The position numbers and the translations under genes were made by a program. Below the pieces are notes generated by a model that saw nothing but the letters and a program-made list of their open reading frames with translations, was not told the origin of the DNA and ran no database searches. A DNA stretch of 64,000 nucleotides from Musa acuminata AAA Group (lineage: Eukaryota > Streptophyta > Magnoliopsida > Zingiberales > Musaceae), in contig NC_088345.1 in NCBI RefSeq assembly GCF_036884655.1, positions 35,575,001-35,639,000 on the forward strand. The letters run 5' to 3'. This document shows positions 10,981 through 21,600 of this stretch, one piece after another; position 1 is the stretch's first letter; each line of letters begins with the position of its first letter.

Positions 10981-12480
10981 ATGGTGGACACTGGCGCTAC
11001 CCACAACTTCATAGCCGATCGAGAAGCACAACGACTTGGGTTGATCTTGGAGAAGAGCCCAAGCCGAATGAAGGTGGTGAACTCGGAGGCTAGGCGAATC
11101 TCCGAGTTGGCGAAGGGAGTTCCCATCAAAATCGAGACATGGAGCAGGAACACCAACATGATGGCAGTGCCACTGGATGACTTCCAAGTGATTCTTGGAA
11201 TGGAGTTTATGCACGTGGCGAAATTAGTGCCAATGCCGCTCTTGAACTCCCTGTGTATGATGGGAGGTGACGACCCCTGCGTGGTTCCTGTCTCTCGGAG
11301 AGGAACCAAGGAGCCCCAACACATATTGGCATTACAATTGAAGAAAGGGGTACGAAAAGGCGAATTAACATTCGTGGCTACTATGAAGCTAGAGCCACTC
11401 GACGAGAAGGCCATTCAAGAACCTGATGTGGTGGCGAACGTCCTGAAAGAGTTCAATGACATTATGCCACCCGAGTTGCCAAAGACTCTTCCCCCACGCA
11501 GAGGCGTGGATCACAGCATCGAGTTGGAGCCAGGAGTGAAACCTCCAGCGAGACCACCCTACCGCATGTCCCCGCCAGAGTTGGCAGAACTCAGAAAGCA
11601 GTTAGGTGAACTGCTAAGCGGTGGTCTCATCCGTAGCTCTAAAGCACCTTTTGGAGCTCCAGTTCTCTTCCAGAAGATACAAGATGGGAGCCTCCGACTA
11701 TGCGTCCATTATCGAGCTGAGCCCTTAACAAAGTGACAGTGAAGAATAAGTATCACATCCCGCTCATCGCGGACTTGTTCGACCAGTTAGGCAAATCTAA
11801 GTATTTCTCGAAACTCGACCTTCGGTCAGGGTATTGGCAGGTGCGCATTGCTGAAGGCGACGAAGCGAAGACTACTTGTGTGACTAGGTATAGAGCGTTT
11901 GAGTTCTTGGTGATGCCCTTCGGCTTAACCAATGCTCCGACCATGTTTTGCACTCTCATGAACCAGCTATTCAAGGAGTATTTTGATAAGTTCGTGGTTC
12001 TCTACTTGGACGATATCATTGTCTATAGTCAAACGCTCGAGGAGCATGTCAAACACCTTTGGACAATTTTCAAGGTTCTCAAAGAGAACACTTTGTTCGT
12101 GAAAAGGGAGAAATGCTACTTTGCTTAAACTGAGATCTTATTCTTGGGGTATCGAATCGGTGATGGCTCCACTTGGATGGATAAGTCGAAGGTGCAAGCG
12201 GTTGCGAAATGGCGAACTCTAAAGAAGGTGCTAGAGTTGAGATCCTTCCTTGGTTTCGTCAACTACTGTCGACATTTCATAGCGGGATATTCGAAGCGTG
12301 CAACTCCACTGACGGAGTTGCTGAAGAAGGAGCAGCCTTGGAAGTGGTCTGACAAATGTAAAATGACATTCCAAGATCTGAAGGCTAATGTTTTGGAAGA
12401 ACCGGTGCTCAAATTGCTAAACTATGGAGAGCCCTTTGAAGTCCATATAGACGCTTCAGACTTCGCTATTGGGGGAGTAC
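10981..12480 (+). pseudogene. Gypsy protease and reverse transcriptase, frameshifted
   Basis: The first 250 codons hold a retropepsin-like aspartic protease (active site MVDTGATHNF, then VILGMEF) and the start of RT (PPRRGVDHSIEL, PPYRMSPPELAEL). At about 11714-11724 a short GAGC duplication shifts the frame within what should read VDYRALNKVTV. RT continues in the next frame at 11733 with the KLDLRSGYWQVR and MPFGLTNAP motifs and an intact YLDDI catalytic motif. A TAA at 12126-12128 (an expected glutamine in YFAQTE) ends that frame. The RNase H start IDASDFAIGGVL is cut off at 12480 by the family C insertion. The enzyme would copy element RNA into DNA, but here it cannot be made intact. Confidence 0.9.
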
Positions 12481-12845
12481 TGATAAGACCCTAAGGTCTT
12501 ATCATACAAGAGAAGAAGAGAAAGGGATGATAATGATCACTTCGAGGGGATCGGCCTCCTTGATCGCTTCGAGGGGATCGGCCCTCCTTAATCACTTCGA
12601 GGGGATCAACCTCCTAGGGTTTGTCAATAGACAGAATAGTATTTTTCATAGATTACTGAAAAGAAGTAGTTACATCCCTATTTATAGAGTTCCACCCATA
12701 GTCCATCAGGACTTGAACTCTAATAATAAATAAATATTAAATAAACCTCTACTTGACTCTAAGTGAACCAAACCGACTCAATAAACAATTAGACTAAACA
12801 GACTCAATAAACATTATTCAAAAGCTCAGAAAAAGGGTCCTAACA
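12481..12845 (-). repeat. 3' LTR of family C
   Basis: 365 bp. The plus-strand left terminus is a perfect hairpin: TGATAAGACC and GGTCTTATCA separated by CTAA. Four related 'cttcgaggggatc' units follow at 12540-12612. The minus-strand polypurine tract GAAGAGGGAGGAAC borders it at 12846. Confidence 0.85.
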
Positions 12846-12929
12846 GTTCCTCCCTCTTCAAATCAGCCTTGTCCTCAAGGCTGAGCAGCATCAATCTCGG
12901 GGAGCTTCTCTTTCAGCACTAGCCATAGA

Positions 12930-13379
12930 CTATCTGCAACGCATCACAACCCGTTGATCAAGTAAGTACGGTCTCCACTTTTTGATAGTGTAAGCAACGG
13001 GTCGGTCTTTCAGTGTAGTAATCATTGCATGAAACTTCTGGCCCTGTATAATCAATTTTATCTTTGAACATTTGCTATCACAAGTGAAAATCTGTCCATC
13101 AACGATCTTTACTTCGAATCTATCATAGTCTTCAATGTGATGGGCCAATCGGTCAACAGTCTCACTGTCCATAAAATTGTTAGTGCTACTAGTATCAATC
13201 AAAACTATAACAGGCTGATGTTCTAGAGTTTCGCCAACTTCCATAGTTTGTGGGTTAGAGTAGTCGGCTAATGCATTCATTATATATATGGTAGGTCCAA
13301 CATCTTCATTAGAATTTATACCTTCATGATCGAAATCCACATTCTTAGCTTTCGGTTCCTCTCCAATTGGTTCAATCAT
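12930..13379 (-). pseudogene. Gypsy-type aspartic protease fragment, family C
   Basis: The frame of 149 codons includes PVIVLIDTSSTNNFM, a retropepsin active-site region in which the usual DTG reads DTS. It is followed by VKIVDGQIFTCDSKC, typical of chromovirus proteases. The end (after MITTLKDRPVAYTIKKWRPY) departs from the family and abuts the deletion. Protease would mature the polyprotein; glycine loss at the active site and truncation make this copy inactive. Confidence 0.75.
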
Positions 13380-13380
13380 C

Positions 13381-13982
13381 AGAAGTTGCCCTTGTTTACA
13401 TCAGTGCTCCATACTCCATTTTTCATCATAATACAAACCCCTTGCTGATCTTTCCTTGCTAATTTTTTTCTCATATAGATTTGCAAATGAGATCGCAGCT
13501 ATCATAGTGCGGGGTAAACGAGCCTTAACTTCACACCGGATCTCTGGAATAAGCCCTTCAATAAATGTATCCAAAAGTTATCGGTCCGACCAATCTCTAC
13601 CTTAATTTGACAATCTTTCAAACCTACTCTGATATTCTAACACTGTAGAAGTCTGATGAATTTTGGTGAGCTGGCAATCAATATTCTCATATTCGGATGG
13701 GCCAAAGCGAACAAGAAGCCCTCTTTTAAATTGCTCCCACGAAGAAACTCCGTGGAAAGTTTCATACCAATTGTACTACTGGAGTGCATCTCCCTTGAGC
13801 TAGATTGAGGCCACTTTTACCTTGGATTCTTCTGGGGTTCTGTGAAAACAGAAAAAAATTTCTGCCTTAGAGATCCAATTGGTCGGATCTCCATCTTTCC
13901 ACCTCGGAAATTCCATCTTCATGTGTGAGTAATTTGTGTCACAATCTTGGGATCCTTTTCCTATATTTTCAGATCTGTGCAA
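13381..13982 (-). pseudogene. Gypsy Gag remnant, family C
   Basis: The first 60 codons (13982-13800) include KMEFPRWKDGDPTNWISKAE and FHRTPEESKVKVASI, the conserved start of the retrotransposon gag domain of chromoviruses. Further matching pieces continue with frameshifts and stops to about 13381 and lead into the protease fragment. No intact Gag can be made. Confidence 0.75.
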
Positions 13983-13989
13983 CGTAGAA

Positions 13990-15045
13990 CTTAAGCTCCC
14001 ATTTTGTTAAAATTTGCTAAGGCTCTCCAGTATGCTCTTTTTGAAATCATTAAGTGTTTCTTGCAGTCGATTCTCAATTCTGATTTCCAATACTTCCATT
14101 TGTGCTTTCACCGAGTTATTAGTGGTCATTGTATAAGACTGCAAATCTGTAATCTCAACTTCTATTTTTGGTGTCGGTCAAGGGCATCAACATTGTCGAT
14201 GCGAAGTTGCCGAGGAGGTGGACGCCAAGGCAATGCTGCGGTCACTGCGTTGGAGGAAGAGTTGTTGCCCTGTTTCTATCGCTGCGTAGGGTGAGAGCTC
14301 TGGGGCTAGAAGGCGACTGCGTCGATGTGGCTGTAGCTACTACGACCCAAGGGGCGATCGCCAAGCAGCGGGGTTGAGGCTGCGGTGATGGCAACCTGTG
14401 GTGATGGCAACCTGCGGTTGTGGTAGAATATGCTAAGCAAGGGGGAGGCGGTGTTAAAGCGGCCGGTGTTGAGAAGAAGAATCGGTGTTGTGTGCGCTGC
14501 TGGGGTTGAGCCAGGGCAGCATACTTGCTACGGTTGCTGCGTTCGCTGTTAGAGGGCGGCTACTACAGAACGAGAGGTTAGTCATTGGCCAGGAGCAACA
14601 ACGGCAGTGGTTGCTGGCCAAGAACTGTGGTGATTGGTGGCTGCGGCAAAAAAATTCAAAGTTACTCTATTGTGGTCGCCACGAAGAGGGGAGGTCGAGC
14701 GACTACAGCTGCGACAGTAGCGACCCAAGGGAAGGCAGTGACGATGGTGCAGCGGCGACAGTAGTGGCTGTCGGCTGGGCAGCAGCGTCGGCGGGTGGGC
14801 TGGCCGGAAATAGGGGTCCAGTAGGGGAAGCAGGGGTGGCAGCGGCTTCTTCTTCTTCCTCTTGCTTTTTTTTTTTTGTTTCTAAAGATAAAGATAACTA
14901 TAGCAAAGGGCAGCGGCAACGCAGAGGTTCCTTCTCGGTTGAGAAGGATCAGTGTTCGTGATTGTCGGCTTCACCCTTCCTCACGCAAAAATTTTTTTTT
15001 TTTTTATTGGCACGGCAACACTGCAACGAGAACGCCAAGGATCAC
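13990..15045 (-). other. Leader of family C, GC-rich
   Basis: The interval lies between the primer site and gag. The 14160-14860 part is GC-rich with many ggt/gcg words and open in several frames, which looks compositional and not coding. There are poly-T runs near 14867 and 14992. No domain was recognised. Confidence 0.5.
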
Positions 15046-15125
15046 CGCTCTGATACCAAATGATAAGACCTTAAAGTCTTATCATCGCTCTGATACCAAA
15101 TGATAAGACCCTAAGGTCTTATCGT
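15046..15125 (-). repeat. Tandem 40-bp duplication of primer site plus LTR terminus
   Basis: Two adjacent 40-bp units (15046-15085 and 15086-15125) each contain the minus-strand primer site (plus-strand GCTCTGATACCA at 15047-15058 and 15087-15098) and the 24-bp hairpin LTR end. They differ at two bases. The LTR proper resumes at 15101. Confidence 0.85.
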
Positions 15126-15316
15126 AGAAGAGAAGAAGAGAAAGGGATGATAATGATCACTTCGAGGAGATCGGCCTCCTTGATCGCTTCGAGGGGATCG
15201 ACCCTCCTTGATCACTTCGAGGGGATCAGCCTCCTAGGGTTTGTCAAAAGACAGAATAGTATTTTTCATAGATTATTGAAAAGAAGTAGTTACATCCCTA
15301 TTTATAGAGTTCCACC
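15101..15316 (-). repeat. Truncated 5' LTR of family C
   Basis: It matches 12481-12696 and stops at 'gttccacc'. The next four bases (taga, 15317-15320) match neither neighbour, and family B gag starts at 15321. Confidence 0.85.
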
Positions 15317-15320
15317 TAGA

Positions 15321-15642
15321 TCCTTCCCTGTTCCTCAAACAATTTGCGGACATGTAGGAGAATGGATCTGGCATCCATCTTTTCATGTTGTCTCTGTAAC
15401 TCTGGAGTCATAGAGCCCAACATATAGCACTGAGCAAGAGTAGAGTCATCAATGTACATCACGTAGCGAGCGATCTCATCCTCGCTTGCCCCTTCTTCGG
15501 GCGTAGGCATCACTGTATCAAGGACGTACACGATTTTCTCCGCTGTGAGAACAATTCTCAAGTTACGGAGCCAATCCGTATAATTTGGACCAGTGAGGCG
15601 GTTGACATCAAGTATGCCACGTAAGGGATTTGAAAGCGACAT
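15321..15642 (-). pseudogene. Gag N-terminal fragment of Copia family B (B2)
   Basis: Starts MSLSNPLRGILDVNRLTGPN and carries the family pattern NYTDWLRNLRIVL, near-identical to the Gag of B3 at 44945. The frame is cut after FEEQGR by the junction with family C. Full B3 Gag continues for at least another 250 residues to its zinc knuckle. This fragment cannot build a particle. Confidence 0.9.
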
Positions 15643-15779
15643 TTTCTGAAAATAAAGATGTAGCAGAAATGAATAACATGTAGATTTTGTAAGAAATAAA
15701 CTATCAAGATATGGACTTCTATCTTAATATGCTCTCACTATTTTACTAACGAGTCACACGACACCCTCAGCACGTGAAA

Positions 15780-16145
15780 CGGAAGTCTCCGGCAGACTTC
15801 TAGTGGAGATCAGGATCCAATCAGCGTCTTAGTGTAACCTCGAGGGACTCGACCAATCACACTAAGCCTAAAAGGTAGGCAACTCTTGCCGATCACAACT
15901 CCTTGTGATTCCCGTCCTGTTCGGCCTCCGAATCACCATGGCCTCGAGGGACTCGACCAACCATGATGCTCGGTTAAGTCAACACCTTCGTTACAAGATG
16001 AGTCTGATTTGATGATATACCCTCGAGGGACTCGACCAAGCATACCATGCCCTCAGGTCACCGGTGACATCTCTATGTCGTAAGCAAGATAGCGAATCGC
16101 GATATAGGTGAGTCTCGAGGGACTCGACCAACTCAACCTATACCG
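15780..16145 (-). ncRNA. Structured leader of family B (B2): hairpin cluster
   Basis: In minus-strand sense there are four stem-loops with apical core GTCGAGTCCCTCGAG at 16103-16142, 16012-16048, 15928-15973 and 15828-15866, each on a different complementary stem. Others are ATCACAA/TTGTGAT (15892-15909), GAAGTCT/AGACTTC (15783-15800) and the 12-bp palindrome GTCACCGGTGAC (16057-16068). The same set occurs in order in B3. It is a cis-acting element RNA structure by inference, not a separate gene. Confidence 0.7.
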
Positions 16146-16149
16146 GGAA

Positions 16150-17428
16150 TCGGTTCCTACTCATAACGATAGAAGGCCACGTGGGTCAATCTAATTGCCT
16201 CACGTTTACCGACTTAATATTATCGAGAGATGTTTCTATAATTTGGTCTCCTAATATGACATGTCACACATATACATATTTAATATATATCTATATCGCA
16301 TGCAAATATATATACATATCTAGTATGTGTATAAGCAATCACATCAGATGATCATGGACCACAACCTAATATGATTAGGCCCGAGCCAGTAGGCCTAATC
16401 ACTCACATCAAGATCTATGTGTGCAACGGTGCATCTCCATGCCCTGTGATCGTCCATCTCGTCCTCGTCGGTTCCGTCGACATCTTGATGCATCTCCATG
16501 CATCACGATCGTCCGTCTCGTGGGTCCCGCTATTGCATCCACGCTCCCGCTGCGCCTCCTCATGTGATTACAACTTAATCATAGGCACGCAGGCCCGACA
16601 ATAAACGAGAAATATAATGGAGGTTCGCAGACCACAATAATAATAATCACAAGTACACACATCACACGGTCCATGATCATCCGTCCACACATCATACATC
16701 ACATGTATAAATAATCATCATCATGTAGGACTACTAGATAATAATAAAAATAATAATCAACTAAACCTTTTAATTAATTAATATTTTTCTGAAATCAAGG
16801 ACATGTAGGGAATTTCTCAATTCCTAAGGGTATTTTTGTAATTTGGACAAAAGACAGAAATTGGAATTTCTCAAATTTCGAGGGGCAAAACTGTCTTTTG
16901 TCCAGAAAACCCTAATACCCTTTCCCCTTTTCGCTGCTGTCGTCGCCGCCACCCTGCCGGCGACGGCCTGTGCGGCGGGGCGAGGGCATTGCCCTCGCCT
17001 GCAGGCGGCACGCCCGCTGGCGGCGATGCCGCTGCGGGTGGGTGCCCCCTTCGGGCGTCGCTGCCTTCGCAGACGGTGTTGTACCGCCGGGCGGCCGCCC
17101 CTGTGGGGGGGTTTCGCCCGCGGGAGCAGCGGCAGCAGGCCCCGCTGCCCTACGACGCCTCTGCCCGTGGGCTGCCAGCCCCGCCAGCAGCAAGCCTGCT
17201 GCAAGCAGACTGCCGGCCGGCTGCTGCAGGCACAGCGCTTGCGCATGCGCCGGCGCTGTGCTGCCTGGCTGCGGTTGCGGGTGCCGCTGCAGGTGGCTGT
17301 AGGCATGCAGATCGAGGGCAGCAAATGTTGCTGCCCTTCCTCGCTTTTGCGTCAACGATTTTGACGTCAATATTCTTCCTAAACACAACACACGCAGTTC
17401 AAAATCAATCATTCGCACGAACAACCTA
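16150..17428 (-). other. Rest of family B leader (B2), with GC-rich block
   Basis: Bases 16920-17340 are very GC-rich and open in several frames on both strands, which is a composition effect. They contain a 9-bp perfect hairpin GGCGAGGGC/GCCCTCGCC at 16979-16999, also present in B3 at 43594-43614. Bases 16150-16850 are AT-rich with 'atatat' runs. No protein domain was recognised. Confidence 0.6.
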
Positions 17429-17440
17429 GCTCTGATACCT
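17429..17440 (-). other. Primer-binding site of B2, one base changed
   Basis: The plus strand reads GCTCTGATACCT where intact copies have GCTCTGATACCA, so the initiator tRNA would lose its terminal pair. The neighbouring LTR end is also mutated (TATTGGG for TGTTGGG). Confidence 0.8.
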
Positions 17441-17441
17441 C

Positions 17442-18933
17442 TATTGGGAAATCATGGGGGCGACATCATATGCGCAGCGGAAGAACAAGAAAACAAAAAT
17501 CCCCGATTCCCAAAAAGATGTTCGTCGTTGTGCGAAGATTGGTGCGCAAAAATCCGTAAAACACAAAACTGCGTATAGAGATTGTGTTACCTAGGGAGAT
17601 CGTATATCCCTGTTTCCTTGCAGATCCTTAGGAGAGGGTGAAGGAGGTCAAGCATCCTCCTCTCTAGCGGTGATCCACACAGCAGGGTTGCGACGACACT
17701 CCTCAAAACTCCAGGCCTACTCTGAGGTGGAGAGGGAGAGGAGAATAGGAAAGGCAAGCAAAGACTCTAGCCTATGAGGCTATGAATCCCTCCTATTTAT
17801 AGAGATCCCGTGTCAAACCCTAATGGGTCCTTCCCTAGTGGGTATTGGATCTGCATCCAATAAGACAAGGGCTCCGTCGGATATCTCATATCCGAACCTC
17901 TACTCATCGCAATGCCTACCATATGTGTGTGACCCTCTAGGCCCAATATCGAGCTGGCCGTGAGTCATACCTGTCAGAACTCCTTCTAACTCAGTGAATT
18001 ATTATCTCTGTAATAATTCACTCGACTCATCGACTACGGACGTACTAGGCCACTACGCCGTAGTCCCCAGACGATACAAGGGAATCCAATCCATTGGACC
18101 TGTCTGTCCTCAGTTACCATGTACCTATAGTCCCTCATCCATCTAATATCCCAGAGACCGTATATCGAGCATGGTGCTGTCAGACCCATACGGTTTCTAC
18201 TCAAGTCTCGCTCTAATCGGATTCTCCCGGAGAACTCTTTCTCTCTCAACCCGAATGACCCTGGCCAGGGATTTGTCTGAGCAAGAACACATGGGATATT
18301 CCTCTCATGACGCCGAGAGTGGATGATCCTCTGTCGACACTCAATAGCCCTCGTAAGGTCGACTACCACTCCCAATGACCAGCTGTATTAGATCTGGGAC
18401 AGCCAAACCTATAAGTCTGGTATCAAAGAGTGGAGCACTCATACAGGACATCCTTGGTGTCTCAAGTCTAAGGACCAGATACACCACTAGGACTACGGAA
18501 TCGCTGTCTGACAATAAGGCATCATCAACCATCCAGCATTCCGTAAGCGGATCAATCAATGAACTCATTCTCCAATGGGCACCTGTACTGTATCCCTAGT
18601 GTCCCTACACGAGCAGCTATGAGACCAGTTGCATCCATCATATGGACGGGTATACAGCACACCAGTCTATCCGGTTATCACGATGTCCCTCTCGAGTAAC
18701 CTATGACCGGGATTATTTAGGATATGTGTTTAAAGGTGAATCGATCTCATTATCGTGATCTCATCACGATCCGATTCCCATTGCACAAATCCAAGGACAT
18801 CACAATATATATATACATTTATGCAATAGTTATAAAGTGATATACACCAAAATATAATAAGCAAAAAGATTCTGTATCAAGTCACACGTGCCATCACTCA
18901 CGTGATTGGCTTGCTGGGCACCTATGACTAGCA
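17442..18933 (-). repeat. 5' LTR of Copia family B (B2)
   Basis: 1492 bp, matching 60901-62393 end to end. In element sense it runs TGCTAGTCATAGG...CCCAATA, the last bases being a mutated CCCAACA. The minus-strand TATA box tataaat lies near 17800. It is followed on the right by Gypsy sequence. Confidence 0.9.
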
Positions 18934-18935
18934 TG

Positions 18936-19839
18936 ATTTACTGTCTACGAGTTTGGTGACACTACGTCCTCAGGTCACGATTTGTGCTGAGGACAGACAA
19001 CATCGCTCTGAGTTATTTCCAAACTCAGAAGAAGCTCTCCCCAAAATAGGCGTGTTGGCAGGACTTCCTGGCTGAATTTGATATGGTAATGGAGTATAAG
19101 CCCGGGAAGGCGAATGTCATGGCCGATGCGCTAAGTCAAAAAGCGGAATGCGTGAATGCTGTACAATTGGAGGGCAGAGGCCAAGTAAGTCAGTTGCACT
19201 CCAACTTCCTTTCCAGGATCAAGGATGGACATTATAGTGACCCCCAGGCAGTCATCCTGATGCAGCTCATCAAAGAAGGCAAGGCCCAACGATTTTGGGT
19301 CCAGGAGGGACTCGTGTATACAAAAGAGAATAGGGTTTATGTTCCTCGGGTGGACAATTTGAGGCGTGAACTCCTAAAAGAGTGTCACGATTCCCTTTGG
19401 GCTGGACACCCAAGTATTCACCGAACGTTGGCTCTTATGGAGAGGGCCTTCTACTGGCCGAAGATGGGGATTGATGTGGAGGAATATGTTCGAACGTGCC
19501 TCACTTGCCAACAAGACAAGGTGGAACAACGGAAGCCGATGAGACTTTTGGAGCGGTTGCTCATACCAGAAAGGCCGTGGGAGAGAATTTCCTTAGACTT
19601 CATATCGAGCTTGCCACTTGTAGGGAGACTCAGATCAATACTCGTGGTGGTCGATCGATTTTCAAAGCATGCAACTTTCATTGCTGCTCCTCTACACTGT
19701 TTAGCAAAAGAGGCAGCCAAGCTGATGATGAAAGATGTGTTGAAGTATTGGGGAGTCCCGCACAATATCGTCAGTGATCGAGACGCTCAGTTCCTGGGAT
19801 AATTCTGGACCGAGCTATTTAAATCGTTGGGGTCAAAGT
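18936..19839 (+). pseudogene. Gypsy RNase H end and integrase, first part
   Basis: RNase H motifs with two stop codons (RFVLRTDNIALSYFQTQKKL, then DFLAEFDMVMEYKPGKANV and MADAL) are followed by the open frame 19083-19802. Integrase follows: zinc-binding HHCC region GHPSIHRTLALMERAFYWPK...CLTCQQDK, then catalytic-core motifs ISLDFISSLP, VVVDRFSKHATFI and NIVSDRDAQF. A stop at 19800-19802 (LG-stop-FWTEL) breaks the core. The SIRE element inserted just after SLGSKL at 19839. Integrase would join element DNA to the chromosome; here it is defective. Confidence 0.9.
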
Positions 19840-19989
19840 TGTTAGGATCGAGAGCACTAAGAGGGGGGGGGGTGAATTAGTGCAGCGGAAATCTTATAAT
19901 AAATTAAAAACCAAAAGCTGCGTTCGTTCAAAAACTATTATGATGCAAAAGCAAATTCTCAGTTTGTATCTAAGTGCAGTTTGCGACTA

Positions 19990-20272
19990 AGCGCAGATTG
20001 CGTCTAAGCGCAGTTTGCGTCTAAGCGCAGTTTTACGTCTAAGCGCAGTTTTGCGTCTAAACTCAGATTTACGTCTAAATGCAGATTTACGTCTAAACGC
20101 AGATTTACGTCTTAATGCAGTTTTACGTCTAAACGTAGTTTTACGTCTAAACGCAGATTTACGTCTAAATGCAGTTTTACGTCTAAACGCAGTTTTACGT
20201 CTAAACGCAGTTTTACGTCTAAACGCAGATTTACGTCTAAACGCAGTTAGACGCAGATTTACGTCTAAACTT
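19990..20272 (-). repeat. 18-bp minisatellite inside the SIRE LTR
   Basis: About 15-16 copies of the 18-bp unit, consensus ACGTCTAAACGCAGTTTT on the plus strand with ACGCAGATTT variants. It is open on the plus strand as a six-residue repeat (RLNAVL), which is a by-product. It lies downstream of the TATA box, so it is probably transcribed as leader. The same array occurs at 26975-27258, 50788-51165, 53132-53395 and 60173-60472. Confidence 0.9.
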
Positions 20273-21059
20273 TAAAACTCATTTGTATACTCGCAGAAGG
20301 CAGTATGCAGTTCAAACCAAGACGTAAACGTGAACTGAAATCTGATGATTGAGCGAAGAAAGCCGATTTACGTCTGAATGCAGTTTTACATCTAAATGTT
20401 GAAACTCGTTCGTAAAATCGTAGAGGACAGATTGCAGTTATCAATAGGATTAAAATGTAAGCGTAAACTGCAAGGAAGCTCGTTCGTAGAAGCACAGAAA
20501 ACAGTTCTGCAGAATCAAACGTAAACGTAAACTGTAATGTATGAAAATACGAGTTTACGTCTGAATGCAGATTTGGAAGAACAGCACTTAGAACTTGTTC
20601 GTGAAAGCGCAGAGAGCAGTAGTGATGAGGGAGGTTTGCAGTAATGATAAAGTGCTCGAAAGTAAACGCAAACCAGAGATTTAGAGTGGTTCGGTCAGCC
20701 TTGACCTACTCCACTTTTGGCTTCCTCCACCGATGAGGTTGCCGACGTCAACTAGGTGCCTTCCTTCAATGGGCGAAGGCCAAACTTCCCTCTTACAGTT
20801 TCTCTCCTTTTGGCAGGCTTAGGAGACAACCTTTACAGACCTTTCTCTCCTCACTTTACAATTGAAAACTTGAAGAACAGAAGGAGGAGACTTAAAGGCT
20901 TTACAACACTTTTGAGCTCTTTAGAATCACAGAAAAGATAACAATTTCGGTATGGGTCTGTATCTTTTCAGTGCTGAATGGGTGGGGTATTTATAGGCCC
21001 CAACCCAATTCAAAATTCGAGCTCAAAACGATCAAATCGATCAAATCCCAGAATTTCTG

Positions 21060-21600
21060 GGATCAGGCGGTTGCACCTCTCGACTGGAGAGGTGGCACCG
21101 CCTGGCAGAGCTCGAAGACTGAGCTCTGCCGATTGCTCCTCTCTGCCAGAGCTCGAAGACTGAGCTCGATGGTTGCATCACCTGGCAGAGCTCGAAGACT
21201 GAGCTTGGTGATTGCATCACCTGGCAGAGCTCGAAACAAAGCTCGGTGGTTGCATCACCTGGCAGAGCTCCAAGCTGAGCTCAGGCTGATCCACCTCTCT
21301 GCCAGAGCTCGAAGACTGAGCTTGGTGAATGCATCACCTGGCAGAGCTCGAGACTGAGCTCAGGCTGATGCACTTCTCTGCCAAAGCTCGAAGACTGAGC
21401 TTGGTGGTTGCATCGCCTGGCAGAGCTCGGAACTTGAGCTCTGGCGGTGCAACCTCTTGGCTGGGGCGGTTGCACCTCCCAGCCCCACAGCCCAGGCGGT
21501 TGCACCTCCTGGCTGGGGCGGTTGCACCTCTCAACCCCACAGCCCAGGCGGTTGCACCTCCTGGCTGGGGCGGTTGCACCTCCTGGTGCAATCAGGGTCC
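21060..21600 (-). repeat. U3 repeat patch of the SIRE LTR
   Basis: Two interleaved repeat types are present. One is about nine units of roughly 40 bp built on GAGCTCGAAGACTGAGCTC with 'ggttgcatcacctggca'. The other is about six units of 'ggcggttgcacctcc'. Both contain inverted repeats (AGCTC...GAGCT). They sit immediately upstream of the TATA-like box, where plant LTR enhancers lie; an enhancer role is inferred. Confidence 0.8.

Larger units (their letters stand above)
12481..15316 (-). mobile_element. Gypsy element, family C, internally deleted and truncated
   Basis: Left LTR at 12481-12845 (365 bp, TGATAAG...CCTAACA). Right LTR at 15101-15316 is cut short at 'gttccacc'. The minus-strand primer site is at 15087-15098, with a GC-rich leader at 14160-15045, degenerate gag at 13381-13982 and protease at 12930-13379. 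RT, RNase H and integrase are absent between protease and the polypurine tract (about 12846-12860). It is inserted in the RNase H of the chromodomain Gypsy element. No target-site duplication can be tested because the right end is lost. Confidence 0.85.
15321..18933 (-). mobile_element. Copia family B, copy B2, truncated after the start of gag
   Basis: In element (minus) order: 5' LTR 18933-17442, primer site 17440-17429, structured leader of about 1.8 kb, gag start at 15642. It breaks off at 15321 after about 108 codons, so most of gag, pol and the 3' LTR are missing. It matches copy B3 (41861-45260) over the same parts. The right flank (18934) is Gypsy RNase H. Confidence 0.9.

Noticed and set aside
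10981..12480. Endogenous pararetrovirus (badnavirus-like) instead of Gypsy retrotransposon
   Set aside because: The domain order includes integrase and a chromodomain downstream, a tRNA-primed LTR structure is present, and no movement-protein or coat-protein motif was seen.
16824..17429. Overlapping long frames on both strands of a GC-rich block (also 43009-43745)
   Set aside because: They occur in up to three frames on both strands because stop codons are rare in GC-rich DNA. The block is the family B leader, the two copies do not conserve any of the frames, and no domain is recognisable.
19990..20272. CRISPR-like array of regularly spaced repeats
   Set aside because: Units are directly adjacent with no unique spacers, in a plant LTR. 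It is an ordinary minisatellite.
20015..20275. Plus-strand frame encoding a six-residue RLNAVL repeat (also 27000-27260 and 50780-51094)
   Set aside because: It is a translation of the 18-bp LTR minisatellite on the antisense strand. The repeat length is a multiple of three by chance, and the frame is lost in the variants at 53132-53395.
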